Counted from the first letter of the stretch, positions 1 to 15,514 are shown. The stretch is DNA of 64,000 nucleotides from Panopea generosa (GCA_029582155.1 CM055897.1:3765001-3829000), one strand, 5' to 3'. Translations and numbers: made by a program. Notes: generated from the sequence alone by a model not told the origin.

Positions 1-1555
1 TTTTACATATTATATTGTTGTTATAAGGACAGACAGCCGTCACGAATCTCTATATTATAGAACAACTGATAACGGAGCATATCGACCTAATGCCGCATTT
101 TACATAATATATTTATGTTATAAGGACAAAAGCCGTCATGAACCTCTATATTATAGAACAACTGCTATCGGAGCATACATACAGCCGTCACAAACATCTA
201 TATTATAGAACAAATGTTATCGGAGCATATCGACCTAAAGCCGTATTATACATAATATATTGATGTTATAACACAAACCTCTATATCATAGAACAACTGT
301 TATCGGAGCATATCGACCTAATGTCGTATTTTACATAAATTATTGATGTAATAAAGACGTACAGCCGTCATGAACATTTATATTATAGAACAACTGTTAA
401 CGAAGCATATCGACCTAATGCCGTATTTTACATAATATATTGATGTTATAAGGACATCACGCCGTCATGAACCTCTATACCACAGAACAACTGTTAACGG
501 AGCATATCGACCTAATGGCGTATTTTACATAATATAATGATGTTATAAGGACATACAGCCGTCACAAACCTCTATATTATAAAACAACAGTTAATCGAGC
601 ATATCGACCTAATGCCATTCTTTACATAATATATTCATGTAAGAAGAACATACAGCCGTCATGACCCTCTATGTTATAGAACAACTGTTATCGGAGCCTA
701 TCGACCTGATGCCGTATTTTACATCAAATACTGATTTAATAAGGACATACAGTCGTCATGAACGTCTATATTATATAACAACAGGTATCGGAGCATATCG
801 ACCTAATGCCGTATTTTACATAATATATTGTTGTTATTAGGACAGACATCCGTCAGGAATCTATATTATAAAACAACTGTTATCGTAGCATACATACAGC
901 CGTCACGAACATCTATATCATAGAACAAATGTTGTCGGACCATATCGACCTAAAGCCGTATTATACATAATATATTGATGTTATAACACAAACCTCTATA
1001 TCATAGCACAACTGTTATCGGAGCATATCGACCTAATGTCGTATTTTACATAAAATATTGATGTAATAAGGGCATACAGCCGTCATGAACATCTATATTA
1101 TAGAACAACTGTTTAAGAAGCATATCGACCTAATGCCGTATTTTACATAATATATTGATGTTATAAGGACATAAAGCCGTCATGAACCTCTATATTATAG
1201 AACAACTGTTAACGAAGCATATCGACCTAATGGCGTATTTTACATAATATAATGATGTTATAAGGACATACAGCCGTCACAAACTTCTATATTATAAAAC
1301 AACAGTTAACCGAGCATGTCGACCTAATGCCGTTCTTTACATAATATATTCATGTAAGAAGGACATTCAGCCGTCATGAACCTCTATGTTATAGAACAAC
1401 TGTTATCGGAGCCTATCGACCTGATGCCGTATTTTACATAATATACTGATTTAATAAGGACATACAGTCGTCATGAACGTCTATATTATATAACAATTGT
1501 TATCGGAGCATATCGACCTAATGCCGTATTTTACATAATATATTGATGTAATAAG
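1..1555 (+). repeat. ~715-bp higher-order repeat inside the satellite
   Basis: Diagnostic monomer variants recur about 715 bp apart. A truncated unit reading ATAACACAAACCTCTATATC occurs at ~270 and ~985. A variant with AAAACAACAGTTAA occurs at ~575 and ~1290. A GAGCCTATCGACCTGATGCC variant occurs at ~695 and ~1410. CAGTCGTCATGAACGTC occurs at ~750 and ~1465. This is about two copies of a multi-monomer block, implying a second round of amplification of a set of already diverged monomers. Confidence 0.75.
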
Positions 1556-3439
1556 GACATACAGCCGACATGAACCTTTATATTATAGAACAACTATTAT
1601 CTGAACATATCGACCTAATGCCGTATTTTACATAATATATTGATGTAATAAAGACATACAGCCGTTATGAACCTCTATTTTATGGAACAACTGTTAACGG
1701 AGCATATCGACCTAATGCCGTATTTTACATAATATATTGATGTTATAAAGATATAATATTGTCATGAACCTCTGTATTATAGAACCACTGTTAACGGAGC
1801 ATATCGACATAATGCCGTATTTTACATAATATATTGATGTTATAAGGACATATAACCGTCGTGATCCTTTATATTATAGAACAACTGTTAACGGAGCATA
1901 TCGACCTAATGCCGCATCTCAATTAATATATTGATGTAATAAGGACATACAGCTGTCATGATCCTCTATATTATAGAACATGTGTTAACGGAGCATATCG
2001 ACCTATTTTTTTAGCCGTGATGAACCTTTATATTATATAACAACTGTTATCGTAGCATATCGACCTCAAGCCATATTTTACATAATATATTGATGTAATA
2101 AGGACATACAGACGTCATGAACCTCTATACTATAGAACAACTACAAACGGAGCATATCGACCTATGCCGTATTTTACATAATATATTGATGTAATAAGGA
2201 AATACAGCCGTTATGAACCTCCATATTATAGAACAATTTTTATCTGAACATATCGACCAAATGCCTTATTTTACATAATATATTGATGGTATCAGGACAT
2301 ACAGCCGTCACAAACATCTATATTTAAGAACAACAGTTAACGGAGCATATCGACCTAATGCGGTATTTCACATAATATATTGATGTTATAAGGACATACA
2401 GCCGTCATGAACCTCTATATGACAGAACAACTGTTAACGGAGCATATCGACCTAATGCCGTATTTTACATAATATATGTATGTGATGAGGACATACAGAC
2501 GTCATGAACCTCTATATTATAGAACATCTCTTAACGGAACATATCGACATAATGTCGTATTTAACATAATATATTGATGTTATAAGGTCATACAATGTCA
2601 TGAACATCTATATTATAAAACAACAGTTATCGGAGTATATCGACCTAATGCCTTATTGTACATAAAATATTGATGTTATAAGGACATACAGCCATCATAA
2701 ACCTCTATATTATAGAACAACTCTTAACGGAGCATATAGACCTAAAGCCGTATTTAAAATAATATATTGATGTTATATCATACAGCCGTCACAAACCTCT
2801 ATATCATAGAACAACTGTTACCAAAGCATATCGATCTCATGCCGTATTTTACATAATATATTGATGAAATAAAGACATACAGCAGTCATAAACATCTATA
2901 TTAAAGAACAACTGTTAACGAAGCATACCGACCTAATGCCTTATTTTAAATAATTGATTGATGTTATAAAGACATACAGCCGTTATGAACCTCTTTATTA
3001 TAGAACAACTTTTAACGGAGCATATCTACCTAATGCCGTATTATACATAATATATTGATGTTATAAGGACAAACAGCCGTCGTGAACCTCTATATTATAG
3101 AACAACTGTTACCAAAGCATATCGACCTTATGCCGTATTTAACATAATATATTGATGAAATAAGAACATACAGCCGTCATAAACCTCTAAATTAAAGAAT
3201 AAATGTGAACGGAGCATAACGACCTCATGCATTATTTTATATATGATATTGATGATATAAGTACATACAGCCGTAATGAATCTCTAAATTATAGGACAAC
3301 TGTTATCGGAGTAAATCGACCTAATGCCGTATTTTACATAATTAATTGATGTTATAAGGACATACAGCCGTAATGAACCTCTATATTATAGAACAACTGT
3401 TAACGAAGCATATTGACGTAATGCCGCATTTAACATAAT

Positions 3440-5680
3440 ATATAGATGTTATCAGTACATATAGCCGTCATGAACCTATATATTATAGAACAACTGTTAT
3501 CGGAGCATATCACCTAATGCTGCATTTTACATAATATATTGATGTTATAAGTACATACATCCGTCATGAACCTATATATTATAGAACAACTGTTCACGAA
3601 ACTTTTAGACCTAATGCCGCATTTTACATAAAATATTGATGTTATAAGGACATACAGCTGTCATGAACCTCTATATTATAGAACAACTGTTTACGGAGCT
3701 TATCGACCTAATGCTGTATTTTACATAACATATTGATGTTATAAGTATATACATCTGTTTTGAACCTCTATATTATAGAAAAACTGTTATCGGAGCATAT
3801 CGTCTTAATGCCGTATTTTATATAATATATTGATGTGATAAGTACATAAAGCCGTCATGAACCTCTATATTATAGAACAATTGTTAACAGATCATATCGA
3901 CCTAATGCTGTATTTTATATAATATATTGATGTGATAAGTACATACAGCCGGCATGGACCTCTATATTATAGAACAACTGTTATCAGTGCATATCAACGT
4001 AATGCTGTATTTTACATAATATATTGATGTTATAAGTACATACAACTGTCATGGACCTCTATATCATAGAACAACTGTTATCAAAGCTATCGACCTAATG
4101 CCGTATTTTACATAATATATCGATGTAATCAGGACATACAGCCGTCATGAACCTTTATATTATAGAACAACTGTTAACGGAGAAAATCGACCTAATGCCA
4201 TGTTTTACATAATATATATATATATGTTATAAGAACTTAGAGCCGTCATCAATCTCTATATTATAGAACAACTGTTAACGGAGCATATCGACGTAATGCC
4301 CCATTTTACATGATATATTGATGTGATAAGTACATACAGCCGTCATTGACCTCTATATTATAGAACAACTGTTATCAGTGCATATCGACGTAATGCCGCA
4401 TTTTACATAATATATTGATGTTATAAGTACATACAATCGTCATGGACCTCTATATTATAGAACAACTGTTATCAAAGCATTTCGACCTAATCCATTATTT
4501 TACATAATATTTTGATGTAATAAGGATATACAGTCGTCATGAACCTCTATATTATATAACAACTGTTAACGGAGCATATAGACCTAATGCCGTATTTTAC
4601 ATAATACATTGATGTTATGAGGACATACAGCCGTCCTGAAGCTCTATATTATAGAACAACTTTTAACGGAGCACATCGACGTAATGCCGCAGTTTACAAA
4701 ATATATTGATGTTATAAGTACAAATGTACATACAGCCGTCATGAAACTCTATATTATAGAACATCTGTTATCGGAGCATATTGACCTAATGCCGCATTTT
4801 ACATAAATATTGATGTTATAAGTCCATACAGCCGTCATGAACCTATATATTATAGAAAAACTGTTAACGAAACTTTTTGACCTAATGCCACATTTTACAG
4901 TAAATATTGATGTTATAAGGACATACAGCCGTCATGAACCTTTATATTATAGAACAACTGTTAACGAAACTTTGAGACCTAATGCCGCATTTTACATAAA
5001 ATATTGATGTTACAAGTACATACAGCCGTCATGAACCTATATACTATAGAAAAAATGTTAACGAAACTTTTAGACCTAATGCCTCATTTTACATAAAATA
5101 TTGATGTTATAAGGACATACAGCCGTCATGAACATCTATGTTATAGAACAACTGTTTACGGAGCTTAACGACCTAATGCTGTATTTTACATAACATATTG
5201 ATGTTATAAGTACATACATCCGTCATGAACCTTTATATTATAGAACAACTGTTAACGGAGCATATCGACAGAGTGCCGCATTTTACATAATATATTGATG
5301 TTATAAGTACATACAACCGTCATGAACGTCTATATTATAGTACAACTGTTATCAAATCATATCAACGTAATGCCGCATTTTACATAATATATTGATGTCA
5401 TCAGGACAAACAGCCGTCATGGACCACTATATTATAGAACAACTGTTATCAAAGCATATCGACGTAATGCCGCATTTTATATAATATATTGATGTTATAA
5501 GTACATACAACTGTCATGGACCTCTGTATCATAGAACAACTGTTATCAAAGCTATCGACCTAATGCCGTATTTTACATAATATATTGATGTAATAAGGAC
5601 ATACAGCCGTCATGAACCTTTATATTATAGAACTGTTAACGGAGAATATCGACCTAATGCCGTATTTTACATAATATATT
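3440..5680 (+). repeat. ~1472-bp higher-order repeat inside the satellite
   Basis: The monomer variant with TGTTTACGGAGCTTA and ATGCTGTATTTTACATAACA occurs at ~3690 and ~5160. CATACAACTGTCATGGACC followed by TATCAAAGCTATCGACC occurs at ~4040 and ~5510. The ACGAAACTTTTAGACC type occurs at ~3596 and ~5070. All offsets are close to 1470 bp, about fifteen monomers. A shorter ~219-bp duplication of an ATATTGATTAAGCCGTCATA variant lies at 7860-8240. Confidence 0.7.
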
Positions 5681-8335
5681 GATGTTATAAGTACAAACAG
5701 CCGTCATGAACATCTATATTATAGAACAATTGTTATCTCAGCATATCAACCTAATGCCGTATTTTACATAATATATTGATGTTATAAGGATATACAGCCG
5801 TCATCAATCTCTATATTATAGAACAACTGTTAACGGAGCATATCGACCTAATACCGTATTTTACATAATATATTGATGTGATAAGGACATACAACCGTCA
5901 TAAACCGTTATCTTATAGAACAACTGTTAACGGAGCATATCGATCTTAAGCCATATTTTACATAATATATTGATGTTATAAGGACATGCAGCCGCCATGA
6001 ACCTCTATATCATAGAACAACTGTTATCAAAATATATCGATCTAAAGTCGTACTTTACATAATATATTGATGTTTTAAGGATATACAGCCGTCATAAACC
6101 TCTATATTATCGAACAACTGTTAACCTAGCATATCGACTTAGTGTCGTATTTTACATAATATATTGATGTAAAAAGGGCATTAAACCGTCATATAGAACA
6201 ACTGTTAAAAGAGCTTATCGACCTAATGCCGTATTTTACTGAATATATTGATGTAAAAAGTTCATTAAGCCGTCATGAACCTCTTTATTACAGAACAACT
6301 GTTAACGGAGCATATCGACTTAATGCCGTATTTTACATAATATATTGATGTAAAAAGGACATAAAGCCGTCATGAACCTATATATAATAGAACAACTGTT
6401 ATCGGAAGCATATCGACTTAATACCGTATTTTACATAATATATTGATGTTATAAGTACACACAGCCGTCATGAACCTCTATATTATAGAACAATTGTTAT
6501 CGAAGCATATCAACCTAATGCCGTATTTTACATAATATATTGATGTTTTAAGGATATACAGCCGTCATGAACCTCTATATTATAGAACAATTGTTATCGA
6601 AGCATATCAACCTAATGCCGTATTTTACATAATATATTGATGTTTTAAGGATATACAGCCGTCATGAACCTCTATATCATAGATCAACTGTTATCGGAGC
6701 ATATCGACCTAATACCGTATTTTACATAATATATTGATGTAATAAGGACATACAGCCGTCACGAACGTCTATATAATAGAACAACTGTTAACGGAGCATA
6801 TCAACTTAATGCCGTATTTTACATAATATATTGATGTTTTAAGGACATACAGCCGTCATAAACCTCTATATTATATAACAACTGTTATCAAAGCATATCG
6901 ACCTAATGCCGTATTTTACATAATATACTGATGAAATAAGGACATACAGCCGTCATAAACCTCTATATTATAGAATATGTGTTAACCTAGCATATCGACC
7001 TAGTGCAGTATTTTACATAATATATTGATATAAAAAGGTCATTAAGCCGTTATAAACCTCTTTATTATAGAACAACTGTTAACGGAGCACATCGACCTAA
7101 TGCCGTATTTTACATAATATACTGATGTAAAAAGGACATAAAACCGTCATGAACCAATATATAATAGAACAACTGCTATCGGAATCATATCGATGTAATG
7201 CCGTATTTTACATAATATATTGATGTTATAAGTACAGACAGCCGTCATGAACATCTATATTATAGAACAATTGTTATCGAAGCATATCAACTTAATGCCG
7301 TATTTTACATAATATATTGATGTTATACAGCCGTCACGAACGTCTATATGATAAAACAACTGTTAACGGAGCATATCAACCTAATGCCGTATTTTGCATA
7401 ATATATTGATGTTTTAAGTACATACAGCCGTCATGAACCTCTATATTATAGGACAACTGTTATCAAAGCATATCCATCTAATGCCGTATTTTACATAATA
7501 TACTGATGAAATAAGGACAAACAGCCGTCATAAACCTCTATATTATAGAACAATTGTTAACCTAGCATATCGACCTAGTGCAGTATTTTACATAATATAC
7601 TGGAGTAAAAAGTTCATTAAGCCGTCATAAACCTCTTTATTATAGAACAACTGTTAACGGAGAATATCGATCTAATGCCGTATTTTACATAATATATTGA
7701 TGTAAAAAGGACATAAAGCCGTCATGAACATCTATATTATAGATCAACTGTTATCGGAGCATATCGACGTAATGCCGTATTTTACATAATATATTGATGT
7801 TACAAGGACATACGGTCGTCAAAAACCTCTATATTATAGAACAACTGTTATCGGAGCATATCGCCGTAATCTCGTATTTTACATAATATATTGATTAAGC
7901 CGTCATATATTGAAGTAATAAGGACATATAGCCGTCATTAACCTCTATATTAGAGAACAACTGTTATCTGAGCATATCAACCTAATGCCGTATTTTACAT
8001 AATATATTGATGTAAAAAGGACATAAAGCTGTCATGAACCTCTATATTATAGAACAACTGTTATCGGAGCATATCGCCGTGATCTTGTATTTTACATAAT
8101 ATATTGATTAAGCCGTCATATATTGAAGTTATAAGGACATATAGCCGTCATTAACCTCTATGTTATAGAACAACTGTTAACGGAGCATATCGACCTAATG
8201 CCGTATTTTACATAATATATTGATGTTAAAAGTACATAAAGCCGTCATGAACCTTTATATTATAGAACAACTGTTATCGGAGCATATCGACCTGATGCCG
8301 TATTTTACTGAACATATTGATGTAATATGAACTAA

Positions 8336-8840
8336 GGCATTACCTCTCTTTGGCTCAAACTTCAATTCTATAAGTATAGTAAACAAACAAATACTAAATA
8401 AACTTTATAGTACATGTATTATAAGCTTAGAATAATGCTGCAGTTGTTTCCATTACATATTAATATGTATTATGTTCATCATATATAAATCACTTATTAT
8501 ATGATTGAAACTTTATTCAAGGAACTATATCTCTAATTCCTTGGTTTGCAAAACAAAATCAAATGTTATAAGCATCATAAATGGAAGTGCGACAAATTGC
8601 ACATCTCTAGGAACCTTCTAAAGTTTTTTTATTTTGCGTCTCTCGAGTTATGTACATCAGAAAGGTTATCCAAATAATAAAGAAGCTGTCCATTCACGCC
8701 TTATTTAATCAAGCTACATAGTTTGATGCTGATCACAAAATATCTTTTGACGTTGGTTTTTCTTCAGTCATAAATGTTTCTTGCATAATATAAATGTCAC
8801 AGTGTGTACCTAATCTGTTAGGAGAGAAACATATGTCAAC
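8336..8840. other. Non-satellite spacer between inverted satellite blocks
   Basis: About 500 bp of AT-rich sequence without the satellite landmarks and without an open frame of note. It separates the forward and reverse satellite blocks and runs directly into the tRNA-like segment. I see no terminal repeats that define it as an insertion. Confidence 0.7.
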
Positions 8841-8841
8841 A

Positions 8842-8912
8842 GTCTGGTTAGCTAAGTCGGTAGAGCACTTGACCTGTAAGTGATAGGTCCCGAGTTCGAG
8901 TCTGCAATGTCT
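8842..8912 (+). ncRNA. Degenerate tRNA-like segment (tRNA pseudogene or SINE head)
   Basis: An A-box-like TAGCTAAGTCGG (8849-8860) and a B-box-like GAGTTCGAGTC (8892-8902) are correctly spaced for a polymerase III internal promoter. The segment GGTAGAGCACTTGACCTGTA resembles a tRNA D arm followed by an anticodon loop with TGT (Thr) in the expected place. The acceptor and anticodon stems do not pair well, so it is unlikely to be a working tRNA. A tRNA-derived SINE 5' end is the more likely source. The reverse satellite block starts within a few bases of its 3' end. Confidence 0.6.
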
Positions 8913-8915
8913 GCA

Positions 8916-11900
8916 ATGACGGCTGTATGTCCTTATTACATCATTATATTATCTAAAATACAATTTTAAGTCGATCTGTTCCGACAACTGTTGTTGTATA
9001 ATATAGAGGTTCATGACGGCTGTATGTTCTTATAACATCAATATGTTATGTGAAATACGGCATTAGGTCCATCTGCTCCGATAACAGTTGTTCTAAAATA
9101 TAGAGGTTCATGATGGCTGCATGTCCTTATAACATCAATATATTATGTAAAATGCGGCATTATGTCAATATACTCCGAGAACAGTTGTTCTATAATATAT
9201 TGGTTCATGACGGCTGTATGTCCTAATAACATCAATATATTATGTACAATGCGGCATTAGGTAGATATACTTCGATAACAGTTGTTCTTTAATACTGAGG
9301 TTCATGACGGCTGTATGTCCTTATCACATCAATATATTATGTAAAATATGGCTTTAGGTCGATACGCTCCGATAACAGTTGTTCTATAATACAGAGTTTC
9401 ATGACGGCTGTATGTTCTTATTACATCTATATATTATGTAAAAGACGGCATTAGGTCGATATTCTCCGTTAACAGTTGTTATTTAATACTGAGGTTCATG
9501 ACGGCTGTATACATTATGTGAAACACGGCATTAAGTCGATATGCTCCGTTAACGGTTTTTCTATAATATAGAGGTTCATGATGGTTGTATGTCCTCATAT
9601 CATCAATATATTATGTAAAACAAGGAATTAAGTCGATATGCTCCGACAACAGTTGTTCTATAATATAGAGGTTCATGACGGATTTATGTTCATATTTTAT
9701 CAAAATATTACGTAAAATACGGCTTTAGGTCGATATGCTCCGGTTCATGACAGCTGTATGTCATGATAACATCAATATATTATTTAAAATGCAGTACTCG
9801 GACGATATGCTAGGTTAACAGTTGTTCTAATATATAGAGTTTCATGACGACTGTATGTCCTTATTGCATCAATATATTATGTAAAATGTGGTATTAGGTG
9901 GATATGCTCCAATAACAGTTGTTCTATAATATAGAGTTTCATGATGGCTGCATGTCCTTATAACATCAATATATTATGTCAAAAACAGCATTAGGTCGAT
10001 ATCCTCCGTTAACAGTTTTTCTAATATATCGAGGTTCATGACAGCTGTATGTTTTTATAACATCAATATATTATGTAAAACACGGCATTAGGTCGATATG
10101 CTCTGATAACAATTGTTCTATAATAAAGAGGTTCATGGAGGCTGTATGTCCTTATAACATCAATATATAATGTAAAATACGGCATTAGGTCGACATGCTC
10201 CGATAACAGTTGTTCTATAATATAAAGGTTCATGAAGATTGTATGTCCTTATAACATCAAAATATTATGTAAAATACGGCATTAGGTCGATATGCTCCGT
10301 TAACAGTTGTTCTATAATATAGAGTTTCTCGACGGTTTGATGTCCATTTTACGTCAATATATTATGTAGAATACGGCATTAGGTCGATATGCATCGATAA
10401 CAGTTGTTCTATAATATAGAGGTTCATGATGGCTGTAAGTACTTATAAAATCAATATATTATGTAAAGTGCAGCATTTGTTCGATATGTTCCGTTAACAG
10501 TTGTTCTATAATATAAATGTTCATGACGGCTGTATGTCCTAATAACATCAATATATTATGTACAATACGGCATTAGGTCGATATCCTCCGTAAACAGTTG
10601 TTCTATAAAATAGAGGTTCATGACGGCTATATGTCCTTATAACATCAATATTTTATGTAAAATACGGCATTAGGTCGATATGCTCCGTTATCAATTGTTC
10701 TATAATATAGAGGTTCATGACGTCTATATGTCCGTATTACGTCAATATATTCAGTAAAATATGGCATTATGTCGATATGCTCTGACAACAGTTGTTCTAT
10801 AATATAGAGGTTCATGACGTCTTTATGTCCTTATTACATCAGTATATTATGTAAAATAAGGCATTAGGTCGGTATGCTTCGATAACAGTCGTTCTATAAT
10901 ATAGAGGTTCATGACCGCTGTATGTACTTATAACATAAATATATTATGTTAAATGAGGCATTCGTTCGATATGCTCCTTTAACAGTTGTTCTATAATATA
11001 AATGTTCATGTCATGTATTATTATTATGTAACATGCAGCATTAGGTCAAGATACTCCGATAACAGTAATTCTATAATAAAGTGGTTCATGACGGATGATT
11101 GTCCTCATAATATCAATATATTATGTAAAATGTGACTTTAGGTCGATATGCTTTGATAACATTTGTTCTATAATATAGAGGTACTTGACCGTTGTATGTC
11201 CTTATAACATCAATATATTATGTAAGATAAGGCATTAAATCAATATGCTTTGATAACAGTTGTTTTATGATATAGAGGATAATGACGGCTGTATGTCCTT
11301 TTTTCATCAATATATTATGTAAAATGCGGCACTAGTCAATATGCTCCGATAACAGATGTTCTATAATATGAAGGTTCGTGACGGATGTATGTCCTTATAA
11401 CATCAATATATTATGTAAAATAAGGCATTAGGTCGATATGTTCCGATAACAGTTGTTCTATGATATAGAAGTTCGTGACGGCTGTTTGTCCTTATAACAT
11501 CAGTTTATTATGTAAAATATGGCATCAGGTCGATATGCTCCGATAACAGTTGTTCTAAAATATAGAGGTTCGTGACGGCTGTATGTCCTTAAAACATCAA
11601 TATATTATGTCGAAAACGGCATTAGGTCGATATGCTCCGATAACAGAAGTTCTAAAATATAGAAGTTCATGACGGTTGTATGTCCTTATAACAACAGTTT
11701 ATTATGTAAAATATGGCATAAGGTCGATATGCTCCGATAACAGTTGTTCTAAAATATAGAGGTTCATGACGGCTGTATGTCTTTATAACATCAATATATT
11801 ATGTAAAAGACGGCATGAGGTCGATATGCTCTGATAACAATTGTTCTTTAATATAGAGGTTAATGGAGGCTGTATGTCCTGATAACATCAATATATTATG

Positions 11901-14900
11901 TAAAATACGGCATTAGGTCGATATGCTCCGTTAACAGTTGTTCTATAAAATAGAGGTTCATGGAGATTGTATGTCCTTATAATATCAATAAATTATGTAA
12001 ATACGGCATTAGGTCGATATGCTCCGTAAACAGTTGTTCTATAATATAGATGTTCATGACGGCTGTATGTCATTATTTCATCAATAAATTATGTAAAATA
12101 CGGCATTATGTCGATATGCCTTGATAACAGTTGTTCTATAATATATAGGTTCATGACGGCTGTATGTCCTTATAATATCAATATATTATGTAAATTACGG
12201 CTTCTGGTCGATATTCTCCGTTAACAGTTGTTCTATAATATAGAGGTCAATGACGGCTGTATGTCCTTATAACATCAATATGTTATGTAAAATACGAAAT
12301 TACGGCGATATGCTCCGATAACTGTTGGTTAGTAATATAGATGTTCATGACGGCTGTATGTCCTTATAACATCAATATATTATGTAAAATACGGCATTAG
12401 GTCGATATCCTCCGATAACAGTTTTTCTGTAATATAGATGTTCGTGACGGCTGTATGTCCTGATAACATCAATATATTATGTAAAATACGGCATTACGTC
12501 GATATCCTCCGTTAAGTGTTATTCTATAATATAGAGGTTCGTGGCGGCAGTATGTCTTTTTTACCTCAATATATTATGTACAATACGGCATTAAATCGAT
12601 ATGCTCCGTTAACAGATGTTCTATAATAAAGATGTTCGTGACGGCTGTATGTCCTTTTAACATCAATATATTATGTAAAATACGGCATTAGGTCGATATG
12701 TTCCGATACCTGTAGGTTTGTAATATAGAGGTTCGTGACGGCTGTATGTCTTGATTACATCAATATATTATGTAAAATACGGCATTAGGTCGATATGCTT
12801 CGTTAACAGATGTTCTATAATATAGATGTTCGTGACGGCTATATGTCCTAATAACATCAATATATTATGTAAAATACGGCATTAGGTCGATATCCTCCGA
12901 TAACAGTTTTTCTGTAATATAGATGTTCGTGACGGCTGTATGTCCTGATAACATCAATATATTATGTAAAATACGGAATTAGGTCGAAATGCGCCGATAA
13001 CTGTTGGTTTGTAATATAGATGTTCATGACGGCAGTATGTCTTTATAACATCAATATATTCTGTCAAATACGGCATTAGGTCGATATACTCCTTTAACAA
13101 TTATTCTATAATATAGAGGTCCATGACGGCTGAATATCCTTATAACATCATTATATTATGTAAAATACGACGTTAGTTCGATATGCTCTGAAAACAATTG
13201 TTCTATAATATAGAGGTTCATGACGGCTGTATGTCCTTAAAACATCAATATATTATGTAAAATACGGCATTAGGTCGATATGCTCCGATAACTGTAGGTT
13301 TGTAATATAGAGGTTCGTGACAGCAGTATGTCTTGATTACATCAATATATGATGTATAATACGGCATTAGGTCGATATGCTCCATTAACAGATGTTCTAT
13401 AATAAAGAGGTCAATGGCGGCTGAATGTCCTTATAACATCGTTATATTATGTAAAATACGACGTTAGGTCGATATGCTCAGAAAACAATTGTTCTATAAT
13501 ATAGATGTTCGTGACGGCTGTATGTCCTTATAACATCAATATATTATGTAAAATACGGCATTAGGTCGTTATGCTCCGATAACTGTTGGTTTGTAATATA
13601 GATGTTCATGACGGCTGTATGTCCTTATAACATCAATATATTATTTAAAAAACGGCATTAAGTCGATATGCTCCGATAACAGTTGTTCTATAATATAGAG
13701 GTTGATGACCTCTGTACGTCCTTATTACATCAATATATTATGTAAAATACGGCTTTAGGTCGATATGCTCCATCGACAGTTTTTCTATAATATAAAGGTT
13801 CGTGAAAGCTGTACGTCCTTCTAACATCAACATATTATGTAAAAATACGGCATTAGGTCGATCTGCTCCGATAACAGTTGTTCTATAATATAGAGGTTCG
13901 TGACAGCTCTATGTCTTTATTACATCAATATATTATTTAAAATACGGCATTACGTCGATATGCTCCGTTAAAATTTGTTATATTATATAGATGTTCAAGA
14001 CGACTGTATGTCTTTATTATATCAATATACTATGTAAAATACGGCATTAGGTCGATATGCTCCGATAACAGTTGTTCTATAATATAGAGGTTCATGACGG
14101 CTTTATGTACTTATTACATTAATATATTATGTAAAATACGGCTTTTGGTCGATATGCTCCGATAACAGTTGTTCTATAATGTAGAGCTTCGTGACAGCTG
14201 TGCGTCCTTATTAAATCAATATATTATGTAAAATACGACTTTAGGTCGATATACTCTGTTGACAGTTTTTCTATAATATAGAGGTCCGTGACGGCTGTAT
14301 GTCCTTATTACATCAATATAGTATGTAAAATACGGCAATAGGTCGACATGCTCCGATAACAGTTGTTCTATAATACAGAGGTTCATGACGGCTTTATGTA
14401 CTTATTACATCAATATATTATGTAAAATACGGTTTTAGGTCGATATGCTCCGAAAACAGTTGTTCAATAATATAGATGTTCATGATGGCTATATGTCCTG
14501 ATAACATCAATATATTGTGTAAAATACGGCATTAAGTCGATATGCTCCGTTAACATTTGTTCTATAATATTGAGGTTTATGACGGCCGTATGTCCTGATA
14601 ATATCAATATATTATGTGATATGCGGCATTAAGTCGATATGCTCCGATAACAGTTGTTCTATAATATAAATGTTCATGACGGTTGTATGTCCTTATAACA
14701 TCAATATATTATGTAAATGAGGCATTAGAGCGATATACTCCGTTGACAGTTGTTCTATAATGTAGAGGTTCGTAACGGCTGTATGTCCTTATTACATCAA
14801 TTTATTAAGAAAAATGCAGCATTAGGTCGATAAGCTCCGTTAACAGTAGTTCTATAATATAGAGGTTCATGACGGCTGCATGTACTTAAAACATCAATAT

Positions 14901-15514
14901 ATTATGTAAAATGCGGCATTACGTTGATTTTCTACGATAACAGTTGTACTATAATATAGAGGACAATGACGGCTGTATGTCCTTATAACATCAATATATT
15001 ATGTAAAATGCAGCATTAGGTCTATAAGCTCCGTTAACAGTTGTTCTATAATAAAGAGGTTCACGACGGCTGTATGTACTGATATCATCAATATGTAATG
15101 TCAAATACAGCATTAGGTCGATATGCTACGATAACAGTTGTTCTATAATATAGAGGTCCTTGACGGCTTTATGGACTTATAACATCAATATATTATGTAA
15201 AATACGGCATTAGGTCGATATGCTCCGATAACAGTTGTTTTATAATATAGAGGTTCGTGTCGACTATATATACTGATAACACCAATATATTATGTAAAAT
15301 GCGTAATTACGTCGATAATTTCCGATAAAAGTTGTTCTATAATATAAAGGATCACGACGGCTGTACTTACTTATAACATCAATATATTAAGTAAATTGCA
15401 GCATTAGGTCGATATGTTCAGATAACAGTTGTTTTATAATATAGACGTCCATCACGGCTGTATGTACTCATAACATCAATATTTTATGTGAAATACGGCA
15501 TAAGGTCAATATGC
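8916..15514 (-). repeat. ~97-bp satellite array, reverse block
   Basis: The same monomer as 1-8335, now reverse-complemented: GTTCATGACGGCTGTATGTC, CTTATAACATCAATATATTA, CGGCATTAGGTCGATATGCT, ACAGTTGTTCTATAATATAG. About 68 copies. A subgroup between about 12300 and 13620 carries an altered AACTGTTGGTTTGTAATATA segment at irregular intervals (~12310, 13000, 13580; related forms at ~12700 and ~13290), which points to local amplification. No coding frame. Confidence 0.95.

Larger units (their letters stand above)
1..8335 (+). repeat. ~97-bp satellite array, forward block
   Basis: Head-to-tail monomers of about 97 bp, roughly 85 copies. Conserved landmarks in order are ACAGCCGTCATGAACCTC, TATATTATAGAACAACTGTT, CGGAGCATATCGACCTAATG, CCGTATTTTACATAATATAT and TGATGTTATAAGGACAT. 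Monomers differ by roughly 5-20 percent and some are short (for example near 265 and 6180, where part of the unit is missing). No sustained reading frame is present. The array is open at the left edge, so its true length is unknown. Each unit has a short dyad, CTATA-T-TATAG. I know no named family that matches, and it should be treated as unclassified satellite DNA. Confidence 0.95.

Noticed and set aside
8842-8912. Functional tRNA-Thr(TGT)
   Set aside because: Promoter boxes fit, but the acceptor and anticodon stems do not pair, so a working tRNA is unlikely.
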